A stretch of 64,000 bases of DNA from Symbiodinium microadriaticum (taxonomy: Eukaryota; Sar; Dinophyceae; Suessiales; Symbiodiniaceae): NCBI GenBank assembly GCA_001939145.1, contig LSRX01000813.1, positions 50,834 through 114,833 on the forward strand, written 5' to 3'. A model generated the notes under the pieces. The model had not been told where the DNA came from. It worked only from the letters and a program-made list of their open reading frames with translations, and ran no database searches. The translations under genes were made by a program, and so were the position numbers. This document shows positions 41,576 to 51,800 of this stretch, piece after piece (the first letter of the stretch is position 1; the number at the start of each line of letters is the position of its first letter).

Positions 41576-42559
41576 TTGGTGTTCGGTTCTGTGTGCTCGA
41601 GACGCTGCGGCTTGTCGCCATGCAGGCGTCCATGGCGCTCGGGCCGAGCGTGCGTGCATGCGCCGCGCAGGGACAAGGCTCTCAGAGCATTGGAGAGGCT
41701 GCGGCGTGCCGTGGCGGAGTTTCCGCGTGAGGCCCGGCGCGAGGTCTTGGAGGCTATGGCTCCAACAACGCGACGCGCCCTCCTGGCATTCATGGAGCGG
41801 TCCCAGGCGCTCGTGGCGAGGGCAAGGTTGGATGCGGGCCCGGAATCCGGGCAGTCTCCGAGGAAAGCTTTCAAGGCTAAAGAGCGGCTGGCGCGACCAT
41901 GGCGGCCTAGGACTGCAAGGTCAGAGCGGCAGGGGGGCGTCTATCGCAAGCAAGGTGGCTGGCTGGCGAAGCTCTGCCTCGTTCCGCACTTCTACGTGTC
42001 ATCTCGCTGCTTCCAGAACCCACAGCAGGCGGCCAGCATGCTGAAGGTCCTTTGCAGAGCACGGGACTTGACGCAAGCGGGAGCGACCAGCTCCATTTAC
42101 AGAAGTGAGCTCCTGAAACAGGCCCTGGTGGATGCCTGCTGTCAGGAGGGTTTGGAACTTCAGGACCTGGCACCCTCCTTTACCGCGTATGTGGATGCCA
42201 AGGGCATCGTGGGATGCGCAGTCTCCTCAAGGTCGAGCACCTGTCTAGAGGAGGCGCTTGATCACAGGAGTTTGCTGCTGACTGGCCGAGCCAAGGGCTG
42301 GAGTCACTTCCGTGAGGCCTGGCTCCATGTCTTGCAGGCGACGGTGCAGCACAGACCCTCGCGAGCTTGGGGACGTGCCCGAAGCAAGCCCTTGCAAAAA
42401 GCTCAAGCAGAGGTCTTTGTGGACAAGGCCCGCAGGAGCTTTGAGCTGCAAAGGCAGGCCACTGCAGCGATGGTCTGCCGGAAGCGCCTGGCCAAGGCAG
42501 CACAAAAAGTGGATGCGGTCCTGCAAGGGCCAGGGCCCTGCAAGAAACGGAGCCTGTGA
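41576..42559 (+). CDS. Basic helical protein, weakly AP2-like region, unidentified
   Basis: The longest non-mobile frame in the window (327 codons, opening at a TTG, so the true 5' end is an unseen splice site near 41665). Residues 30-75 form helices (KALRALERLRRAVAEFP, then RRALLAFMERSQALVARA). Residues 120-160 read GGVYRKQGGWLAKLCL, then SSRCFQNPQQAASMLKVL. That spacing (Gly-Val-x-Arg, Trp-Leu-Ala-Lys, Ser-x-x-Phe, Ala-Ala) weakly resembles AP2-type DNA-binding folds. The C-terminus is Lys/Arg/Ala-rich (RKRLAKAAQKVDAVLQG) and ends in TGA. The pattern matches my memory of a recurrent dinoflagellate-only protein type, but I cannot confirm this. Confidence 0.5.
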   Translation: MVFGSVCSRRCGLSPCRRPWRSGRACVHAPRRDKALRALERLRRAVAEFPREARREVLEAMAPTTRRALLAFMERSQALVARARLDAGPESGQSPRKAFKAKERLARPWRPRTARSERQGGVYRKQGGWLAKLCLVPHFYVSSRCFQNPQQAASMLKVLCRARDLTQAGATSSIYRSELLKQALVDACCQEGLELQDLAPSFTAYVDAKGIVGCAVSSRSSTCLEEALDHRSLLLTGRAKGWSHFREAWLHVLQATVQHRPSRAWGRARSKPLQKAQAEVFVDKARRSFELQRQATAAMVCRKRLAKAAQKVDAVLQGPGPCKKRSL

Positions 42560-42973
42560 CTTGGTGAAAGGGTGGCGGCTGCAGGCAGAGTTCTCCTTTT
42601 TCACCCGTGAGCTTGGCCGCAGCCAGATTTTGGCACTCTCCTCCACACAGGAGCCAAGCGATATCGAGCGATCAAGACACCCGATCTGCAGTGTGAAGAA
42701 GATGGGCGTAGCAGTTTGCCATCGCATGCTTTCAATGTGCTGCATGTATTTGTTGTATGCTGGCTTTTTTGTAGACTGAATGCTCAGCAACCTTGGCGCC
42801 TGGGCGACGGGCTGTTGTCATGATCAATCCTCGTCTTTGCTTTCAACTTCGGCCGTGAGCATCCAGCATGATCTGCCCAGAAAACATGCTAGCTACGCGC
42901 TCCTCCCAGAAATTTACGCTCGCATACAGAGCTTGTCAGCTCATTGAAGCATAGATGCATAGGCCTGTCCACT

Positions 42974-43510
42974 ATGGCTGACACTGCTGCGACTGCTGCG
43001 ACTGTGACTGCGTCTGCTTCTTCGGCAGCTCCTGCGACTGCGGCGACCCCGGCCGCAGCTGCGGCTCCGGTGGCCGTGGCTGCTGCAGGCGCCGAGCAGA
43101 GTCGTTTTAGAGACTCAGAGCTTTCAGGAGCTGGGTGACTTCACGTGTCAGGCAGGGGCTGCAGGACCAGTCGAACTCGTTGTTGGGCTCGGGGCTCCAC
43201 GGCATGCTGTCACTCGCAAGGCCAGCAGGGCTACGTGGCTCCGGGCATGAACAGGTACGGCCAGCAGAGCTACATGAGCCCCGGTGGCTACATGGGCCAG
43301 GGTCAGTTCGGGCAGCCTGGATATGCGGGGATGGGCATGCCTGGGCAGCCGGGATACCCGGGACAGCCTGGCATGCCTGGCCAGCCTGGAATGCCACCGC
43401 AAGACATGCAGCCTCAATTCAATTTCCGCACCACGGTGCGATGCTTCATGGAGATCGCCGCCATCATCCAAGGCTTCTCCCTGATCTTGATGATTCTTGG
43501 TTCGGTTGGT
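42974..43510 (+). CDS. Ala-rich start, Gly/Pro/Met-rich repeats, membrane span
   Basis: ATG 42974 starts an Ala/Thr/Pro-rich leader (MADTAATAATVTASASSAA). The frame stops at 43138. A second exon, probably from about 43218, carries GYVAPGMNRYGQQSYMSPGG, then GQPGYPGQPGMPGQPGMPP, and a hydrophobic segment MEIAAIIQGFSLILMILGSV. It is followed by a GTGAGT donor at 43510. The architecture (disordered Gly-Tyr-Gln-Pro N-terminus, then a membrane helix) recalls peroxin-13-like or vesicle proteins, but the conserved peroxin core is not visible. A later exon may be 43921-43988 (GFKKDNKRAAQNSMKF then stop), after a CTTCCTTCCTTCAG acceptor. Confidence 0.45.
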
Positions 43511-44144
43511 GAGTAGGGGCACCAAGACGAAGGATAGAAGCGGACAGCAATCAGCGAAGGATGGGAAATGGCTGGGTCCAGGAGATGGGCTCCAACGAGG
43601 AGCAGCCCTTGAGGCCACTGTGACACAGTCGCTATGTCAGCTCGTAGGTTGCAAGATTTGTCGCTGAACTCTGGCACAGGCGCTTCGCGGTGTGGATAGG
43701 CAGCTCCTTGCGCGGAATCTTTTCTTCCCTGTTGCCATTCTTGGCCAAGCGCAGCTTGACTGAGGCCTCAGACATGTTCCCTGCGCTGTTTTGTTTTGCA
43801 AGAAGCTGAGGCAAGAATCGCTCAATGGAGGAGATTTGGGACATGGAGACGACTCCGAAGATGCCGACACGTTGGTGGGTTGTTCTGGGTTGGATCTACT
43901 TCGCTGCTTCCTTCCTTCAGGATTCAAGAAAGACAATAAGAGAGCTGCTCAGAATAGCATGAAATTCGCGGGAGTTGATCAGCTCTAGACTCTAGAAATG
44001 CTTCATCACAGGAGTGGAATGCTTACCAACGTGCGCGGAGTCGGCCTGTCAGTCTCTCTACAAGCGCCGTTCTCCAGCGACCTTCAGGCAGCGGATCGCT
44101 CATAAGCTTCAGGACTTTGGGGGGGAGGGAGGCCCGACCGCTGC

Positions 44145-44360
44145 AAGCAAAGCTCGGAAAAGAGGCCGATTTTCACAGAGTTTTCTTTGAAGCCAGGGCC
44201 AAAGGCTGTGGCGGCAGAGGGCGATGCTGCGGGCGGCGCTGGGGGCAAAGGGAGCAACATCGTGGACTTCTATTTGCAGAAACAGCAGGAGCATCAGCCG
44301 GCACTTGTTGTAACTCTGACACTGCACGCCAAAGGAAAACGCATCACATTGCATGGTTGA
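44145..44360 (+). CDS. Candidate C-terminal exon, unidentified
   Basis: After a possible acceptor (GCAAG at 44143-44147) the frame reads SSEKRPIFTEFSLKPGPKAV, a Gly/Ala spacer, then SNIVDFYLQKQQEHQPALVV and TLHAKGKRITLHG before TGA at 44358-44360. The composition is clearly better than the overlapping ATG-started frame (44117-44431). It has no ATG, so it would be a terminal exon. The upstream partner could be the gene at 43 kb, but this is unproven. Confidence 0.4.
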   Translation, partial: KQSSEKRPIFTEFSLKPGPKAVAAEGDAAGGAGGKGSNIVDFYLQKQQEHQPALVVTLTLHAKGKRITLHG

Positions 44361-45661
44361 GAGGAAGCCTCATGCTGAGCCTCAGGAGATGTACCGGCAG
44401 AAGCAGGGCTCCCAACCAGGAGCCGGAATAGCCTTTGTGTTTGCGGAGTCTTACATGCAGGCACACTTTTGGCTGTTCTTGCACGTGTGGGTCCTGAGCA
44501 CGACAGCGGAGACTTCAGCAGCTTGCGTGCAGACCGGATTCCAAACTTACGCAATGGACAGTTCAGTTGAAACTGCATGTGCTCCCTCCGGAAGTCTGTC
44601 GTTTGTCACACTGCCATTAGTGTGTCGTGTTGCAATGGCACTGCATGTTCGGAGGCTCCGATCTCGTCCTGCGACATGCAGTAGCCGCGCAACATGACAC
44701 AATCGGCCTCGTCAGGAGCTGCTTCCACCGGCACAGGTGGGATGTGCTGCCGTCGAGTCACACATTGAACTCTGTGAAGCATACTGTTCATCAGGCGGAT
44801 ACGCTCTGCAGAGAACTGCAGCGTCCGTTGCGTCGCCCGCAGACCCAGCTCCTGGAGGGGCCGACGTGGACAAAGGTTAAGTGCTGCATCATGCGTCGGC
44901 CGTTTGCGGACTAGCCTCATGTCTTACGCGAAGTGCTTGCATTCTGGTTGGCCGTGTTTATCAGCTGCTTATCCTCTGTGTCTAGCTTGACAAAGGTATC
45001 ACGGTATAGAGGCTCCCAGCGCAATGTGTCTGTTGCGCATGCCGAAGTGAGCGCTGCCGTTGCGCATTGAGAGGCTTGAGGCTCATCGGCAGACGGGAGG
45101 CCCACCTGCAGCTGGCTCAAAATAGAGACGGGCCTCCTCCTGCTTCGGCGGCTATAACGCCGGTTGTGGACGGAGGCGCCCCTCATTTGGGACGTGGGCA
45201 GGCATGCAGCATGAAAGCAAGCCGAAGAGCGAGATAGATTTGAACTTGGTGGCAACGGCTGCGACAGTTTGTTGATAATGACAGATTTTAGCTTCTTTTT
45301 GAGCTGTGGGGCGTTGCAGAGTTTCCAGTTGCAGCCTCCAGGCCGGATCCCATCCGACTCGGCCTTTTGGTCCTCCGTGCATGTGACAGCGATGGCAAGG
45401 TGTGCGGACTTGTTTTCACGGTTCTGAGGGATCAGAGTATAACGAGTGCGAGGTGATGGGGAACTTCAGTGGCCCATGTGGGCAACGCCTCAAAAAAAAC
45501 AGGACATAACAGGACATCATGTGAATCACGTCGCCTTACCATGTCGTGACATGCACAAGTGCACAACCCCGGCCAGACTGAATGCACGCTGCCTCCGCTG
45601 CTTCACTTGCTATATATGAGGCCAACCTATGCGACTACACTGGCTCCGCATGAAGCTTGCT

Positions 45662-45663
<2 letters not shown>

Positions 45664-45696
<33 letters not shown>

Positions 45697-45725
45697 GTTA
45701 TGATGATGATGATGATCTTGATGAG
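45664..45725. repeat. GAT trinucleotide microsatellite
   Basis: About 18 GAT units with a GTTAT interruption. Confidence 0.95.
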
Positions 45726-46415
45726 TAGGCAGATTGCCCGATTCTTCTGCTCAAAGGATCTGGCTTCTTAATGTAGCGCCGCGGCGCTCTGCCCCAAAGG
45801 GGGCCAGCGTGCGCAATGGGCCTCAAGAGCTTGCTGGTGCTAAGCCCGTATCTGCTGCTCGTGCGCGGGCTATGGGCAGCCAAGGCTACTTGGAAAAAGA
45901 CCCGTGCGTAACTATATGTAACTATCAAGCTATGGAGCTATGCTGCAAAGACAAAGGTGTCTACACAGCGGGCTTCGTCACAGCGCGAGGAGCGCTTGAG
46001 TGCACCGCAAGGAAGGTGAAGGCAAGCATAGCTCCTGGACCCAGCAGATGAGCTGTGACCCAACCGAAAGCCTTTCAGATCACATCACTCCTCAGGGCAG
46101 CTCCTGGCCTCTCTTCAGTGTGGATGGATAACACCAGCCTATAGCTCCTATACTCCTATACCATATCGGAAGGTTTCCCCCATAAGTCCCGTAAGCCAGA
46201 CTCGCGCCCAATGGAGGCAGGTAGTAAACCGTCCGCACAAAAGGGATGAATTAAAACCTCCAGTAGCCTTAAGTAGGATAGTAATGGGCGCGCGCGAAAA
46301 ATTGAAAAGGCTTCCTTATCAGAGAGCTGCTGAAGCAAACATTTGCGCTATGATCCTTATGTTCTGTGATGCCCTGTGATCGCTACGGTCGCTGCTTGCG
46401 GACTTCTGTGCTTGT

Positions 46416-46818
46416 CTAGGAGAGTCTCGCCCCACAGCGGCTTCTGAATTTGTGGCCTGGCAAAGCAATATGTCCGAACCCATCGAGGTCTGTGCAGGGT
46501 AGTGGAAACAGGGTGCCATTCTCCCCTGTGCTTGCCATCTGTAGCTGACACTGCAAAATATGGCCACCCTTTTGGTCCTGTGAGAGCTGAGCTACAAGTT
46601 TGGTCCCAGCACATGGTAGGCTTGTGGCAAGACAGTCAACTTCCTCCATGTTCCGCTCCCATGGCGAGGCAGAACCCGGATTTCGAGCCGGCGTCCTCCA
46701 GCTTTCTCAGGAATGCTCCAAGGTCGGGAAAGTGGTGCCCAAGCCTTCGAATCGAGTGCCTTGAAGCTATTGTTGTGAGTCTCTGCAATTGAGCTTGACT
46801 CTTGAGTCCACCAGCCAT
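46416..46818 (-). CDS. Candidate minus-strand exons, unidentified
   Basis: Two minus-strand frames have convincing composition. 46640-46818 reads IRRLGHHFPDLGAFLRKLED, then AGSKSGFCLAMGAEHGG. 46416-46649 reads CAGTKLVAQLSQDQKGGHIL, then ASTGENGTLFPLPCTDLDGF and GHIALPGHKF. A further piece may be 46850-46930 (SSGTSAASEALLDELGRS). They are in different frames, so introns must separate them. The plus frame at 46502-46792 overlaps and is less convincing. No family recognised. Confidence 0.35.
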
Positions 46819-47289
46819 GCAGTTGGGCCGCGCAGGCAGGATAAATTGCGTGGATACCTGGACCTTCCTAACTCGTCCAGCAATGCTTCAGATGCGGCAC
46901 TAGTTCCGCTGGAGACTCTGTGGCACCATGTGTGTGTTCTGCTCGAGATGAAATGCCACTGCGGGGCAGGTGGTACCTGCCGAGTGCTGACAGCTTTTTG
47001 GTAGTCGCCACAGCTAAGGAACCTGCCAAGTGCCTTGGCACGCAAGGGCATGCGGCGCTCACAAGAAGACTGTGTCCCGCTTGACTGCTACACAGGTGCT
47101 ACACAGGTGCAGGTTTGAGGTGTTGTCCTGACACCTGAGGGCTGAAGAGATCTTCGAAGAGCCCAGAAAGGCATGTGGGCATTGCCGTAGAACCCCTGTC
47201 TTTCATCCTTGTCCAGGGAAGGATTTTGCAACCGGTCTCGAGAAGGATTCCGGTTCATCGGCATGCACGAGGGAGCACACGTCCGAGTG

Positions 47290-47293
47290 TTAT

Positions 47294-47374
<81 letters not shown>

Positions 47375-47395
47375 CACTACCACTACCACTACTAC
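47290..47395. repeat. ACT trinucleotide microsatellite
   Basis: About 34 ACT units, the last few interrupted by ACC. The Thr-, Leu- and Ser-run frames across it are artefacts. Confidence 0.97.
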
Positions 47396-47845
47396 ACTGA
47401 TGATGCACTAGGGGTCTCTGGCGGAAGATGCGCGGTAGAAATCCTTGGCCCATCCTTGCGTCAGCCTCTGCCTTGTCGCAGAAGCGGTTACTGCGGGGCC
47501 GGTTGTCTTCAAGATGCTCTTTGTGGGCGGATAGTTCGTGTATTTCTCGCTCAACCTACTCAAGCCTTGACCGGCCTGATGGTTCGCAGATAGTAGGCCT
47601 TGAGTCCACGAAGCCAGCAGTGCAAAAATCCCTCGCGCGTGGAAGAGGGCAGAAGCCCAAGCGGAAAGTTCGTTTGTTCTGCTTGGTCTTCGAGTATTCG
47701 GCAACATGGGGCTTCAGATCTGAGGGTGTCGTTCAGGTGAAAGTGTTTCTCACCCTGGACCAGGTCATGGGCGTTGCGCTGAATGGTGAGAGCGACATGC
47801 GAACACTCAATACCTCCCTGGTTCTCGGCACTGTGGGTGCTGCAG

Positions 47846-48885
47846 GATGAGCGAGAGACATCATCTCATCAGCTTGTCTCACGCATGTTCATCTACAGTA
47901 TCATGTTTGCCATTTTTTGTGCAGGAGTGATCTTTGCATTTGCAGCACTGCAAGTTCTCCTCCCACAAGTTTACCAGAGATCGTCCAAAGGCGAGTCTGT
48001 CTGTGGGAATCCATAAGTTTCTAGATGGCTCGTGCAGCCCCAAACTCAGGCAAATCGATCAAAGACACCGATGCCACGGAAGAGTACCACCTTCAGGCCA
48101 CCGTCCTTATGCAAACCTGACTATTGATTTCTTTCGTTTCCCAATCCAGGTGCCCACAGGGATGCGCTGGCTGGACTCTTTGTGGAAGGTGTGGAACACG
48201 ACGTGGCTGATGCTGCAGTGCATATTCGGTCCAAGATCTTGATCCTGCTAGTTAAAACTGGCTCTGAGCGTAAATGCAGCAGTTCGGCGGTTGTGGTGCT
48301 TTCATCTTGTCAAGTCTTCCCTTGAACGGCACAATGGAAGGCGAACCTGGGAGTCGGTAAAGCTGGGAATCGGAAGCAGTTTTTTTGTGTGCATGTAGGA
48401 GGTCTGGACGCAGGAATCTTATCGTTCATTTGAGGCCGGATGACGAAGTCCGCTTGGCCGGACTTGATGGCTGGTCCCTGCTGGTGCCTAAGGGCTGCAA
48501 GGGCGGTTTCTGGGGAAAGAAAGTAAGGACCCAAGGCTGTGGGATGCAAAGTGGGTCCAAGCAGGTCAGGAAGGAAGGTTGAAAGGGAACGTCGACACAG
48601 GTGCTCACTAGCTTGCTTTGCGAGACGAATGCGCAAAATTGCCACCGAAGCCGAACGCACATTTGCTGGAAGACAGATGAGAACCACCGAAGCCGAAACA
48701 CACCAGCTGGGACGCCCCCGGTCAGGAGTTCGTGCGGCTCAACCTTCGCATCATGTCGATCCTGGGCCCCTTCATGCTGGCGGTGCTGCTTCCGCTACAC
48801 TTCGTAGCCAGCCGTGAGTCCCATAACACCCTGGACTTCTTGAGCCGGCTGGACATTGGTAACCTGCCCAGGAGCGGCAAAGAGA
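47846..48885 (+). CDS. Channel exons: N-terminal membrane helices
   Basis: 47846-47990 encodes MFIYSIMFAIFCAGVIFAFA and LLPQVYQRSSK, ending at a GC donor (AAAG|GCGAGT). 48160-48205 (GMRWLDSLWKVWNTT) joins in phase if the acceptor is CACAG. 48435-48483 gives PDDEVRLAGLDGWSLL, matching the family's conserved Gly-Leu-Asp. It joins 48726 on (EFVRLNLRIMSILGPF, then MLAVLLPLHFVAS), which continues with LDFLSRLDIGNLP, the family's LSxxNIP-like motif. Confidence 0.85.
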
Positions 48886-51800
48886 GCCTCTGAGAGCCCA
48901 GAGACTTCAAACCTTCTCGGAACAGGAACAGCTGGATGCTCTGGTTCCACGCAGCTGTGGTGTGGTTCGTGGTGACAATTAGCGCCTGGCAGCGGCACAG
49001 CTGCACTCAGCTTTTGGGAGGCTGTTCATGGCAAGCTGCTGGCTGGCGGAGGAAGATCAGCACAATTGATCGAAGTTGTTTGCCAACAGGATCAAGCTGG
49101 CACATGATGGGTTCACCGAGCGCCGCTATCAGTGGCTGGCAACGCTGCCTAGGCGCGCAGTCTGCAGTAAAGCGCAGACTCGATTCACGTTGACCATATA
49201 GAGCAGTACTGCTGCTAGGGTGCGGTCGCGGCAGGCCTCGATCGACCACCGTGATGGTACGCAACATCCCCCCTATGTACCGCTCCGACAGTGCGCTGAA
49301 GGAGTACTTCGACACAGCTTCTTGGAACAGAACAGAATCATAATGTAGTCTTCTCGGAGACCCGACTAAATCTCGAGGCGTGACCAGGGTGACGAGCGTA
49401 TCAGTGAGTTTTCATGGATGACAGCCGTCAAGGTACCGACCTTGCAGGATTGGATTTGTTTCTGGAGCGGAAGAATTTCCAAGATTTTCCAAGTAGATGC
49501 TGCAGGGAGATGTGGGAGTTTGCGCTGCAATGTCCGGGACAGCAGGCGCAACTATTTGTAGCCGTGTGGTGCGAAACTGCAACCTGGACAATGCAGTGAA
49601 GCCGTCTGCCAAGGTTTTCTCGGAAGAAACTATGCAGCACACTGTCGAGCGTGCCTATGTAATCCGCAGAACAGGCGGCTGGCAGAGCTGTGTTCGGGGC
49701 TCCCACGGCTTGAAATGACACATGCCCCGTAACATAAGAAGCACCATCCAGCAATGAACACGAACAGTTCTCCCGACATGTAGACAGCAACAACGGAAGT
49801 TGTAGACTTTCAGCAGCGGCATTTCACTGGAGACTTTGCCAACAGGATCTGCATGAGCAATTTAAGCCCAGAATGCTGCGTACTGCTGTGGCCTTGATGG
49901 CACGTTTGCATCTTTGCACTTCGTGGCTCTGACGATCAGGCCGGCTGCCGCAGTTAGTCCGGCACTGAGCGGTTCGGTCTCATCCTGGATTGGACGGGAG
50001 CCCTTTTGACGATGCCTTTAAAGTCTTAAAGGTTTCCCACTGCTGATACTGGAGAGACTATTTCAACCCCCTCTCTAGGACCTAGGATGATGCAAGTCCT
50101 CAGCCTGTGCGTCAGCGCACCTGAAAAATTCACCAGCAAGCATGCTTCTATCGGGCTGGTGCCCCTGACTGAAACCTTGATGCTTCTGACGGCCTCTGGC
50201 CCTCAAGTGAGAAGCGCCCGGAGCAATTTGCATGCACGTGCTTCTCCCGTGTAGTGTCCTTGCCATCAGCACGGTCCTTTGCTGAAAGCCTCCAGACCCT
50301 CCGGCATTTCTGCAAAAGACCAAAGCTCAAAAGCCCTCCAAGTTCGCTTGCATTGAAGAAGGCACGCGATTGTGACCAAGCTGGTTTTGAGTAGTGCATT
50401 TCGAGGTAAGACCTGTCGAAACCTGGTAAACGTGTTGTTACTGCCTGCACTTCGCCACACCCCACACCCCACACCCCATGCCACCCCACTCCACCCCACC
50501 GCACCCCACCACACCCCACCCCTGAAACCTGCAAAAAAACGCGTGGTCATAGCTGTGTGTGTGTGTGTGTGTCACCTTAGACCAGCATCCGAAACGTGGA
50601 GTTCTGAACCGGAGACCCATGTACCGAATAATGGAAAAGCAGTTCATGAAAGGTGCAGCAGCTACGTGCTGCTCGCTATGATGCGGCCGTTCTCTCTAAT
50701 CGCATCAACAAGGCACATGAATGAGATGTGATTTCGATCATTTCGGTTCATGGGGTGTCGTGCAGCTACAGCGAGTCCGTAGTGTCGCAACTATGGCCTT
50801 GAAACTTACTACAGCTGAGTCGACGGCAGAAGGGGGTGTTTGAGGCCTCGGAAGGCTTGACAATCCGTATTTCAGCTCGTTCTGCAGCGATCGTAAACAG
50901 GTAAAGCAATGGCGTAGCTTCCTGTCAAGGTGTCGGCTTGGGTGTCCGGCATATGATGGCCTCAAAATCTCTTGAATCGTCTGACGAGCCGCATCGAGCC
51001 AACGTTGTCGGATGCGCATTCCTCAGGTGAGGCAGCACGGGGCAACCGAGGATGGGGGCCAGGAGCTGGAGCTGGAGAAGCACAGGCTTGCCGGGTTGGC
51101 GGCCGCAAAGCTGAGGGACGGTTGTGGTTCTTCAATCTTCAATGTCGCATCTCAGCAGATTGAAACCGTTTTATATCCTGAGACAAACCCGGTGCAGATC
51201 AGAATCCCCCACTCCAGCCGCACAGAGACCTCGGGCTTAAAGCGGTCTTAGGCACACGTGTTGTTGGAAGCGCCCGGAAAGACAGAATTATGTCTACACG
51301 ACTGTTCGAAGATCTCACCATGTCTGAAGGCTCGCCATTGCCAATCTCAGGCACGGGCTGCTTACAGGGCTCTGTCGGTGCTAGGATCCTTGATGCTGAG
51401 CCCCAGCACGATCACTTGAGGCGATGGCCATCTTGCAAGTCCATATTATATATTATATTATACTATATTATACTATATTATATTGTATTTTATATTATAT
51501 GTTATATGTTATATATCATATATTATATGTTATATGTTATATATCATATATTATATGTTATGTATTAGATATATATTGTATATGATATATGATGTATTAT
51601 ATATTATATGTTATATATTGTATAATCATATACTATATATATATATATATATAATATTGTATTGTATTATATTATATTATATTATTCTGAGGAATTTGCT
51701 CATGCTGGCAGGAGCCGCGTTGCGCGGGAGCAAGCTGCCATCGAAGCGGCGGCGCAGGGCCCACGGCCGGACCAGAAGGTGCCGTTGCATGCACCGTCTC

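Noticed and set aside
43214..43510. Peroxin-13 assignment for the Gly/Tyr/Pro/Met-rich membrane protein
   Set aside because: The low-complexity start is suggestive, but the conserved peroxin-13 core and SH3 domain are not visible.
47088..47453. Frames with long Ser, Thr or Leu runs over the ACT array
   Set aside because: Direct translations of the microsatellite with no credible flanking domain.
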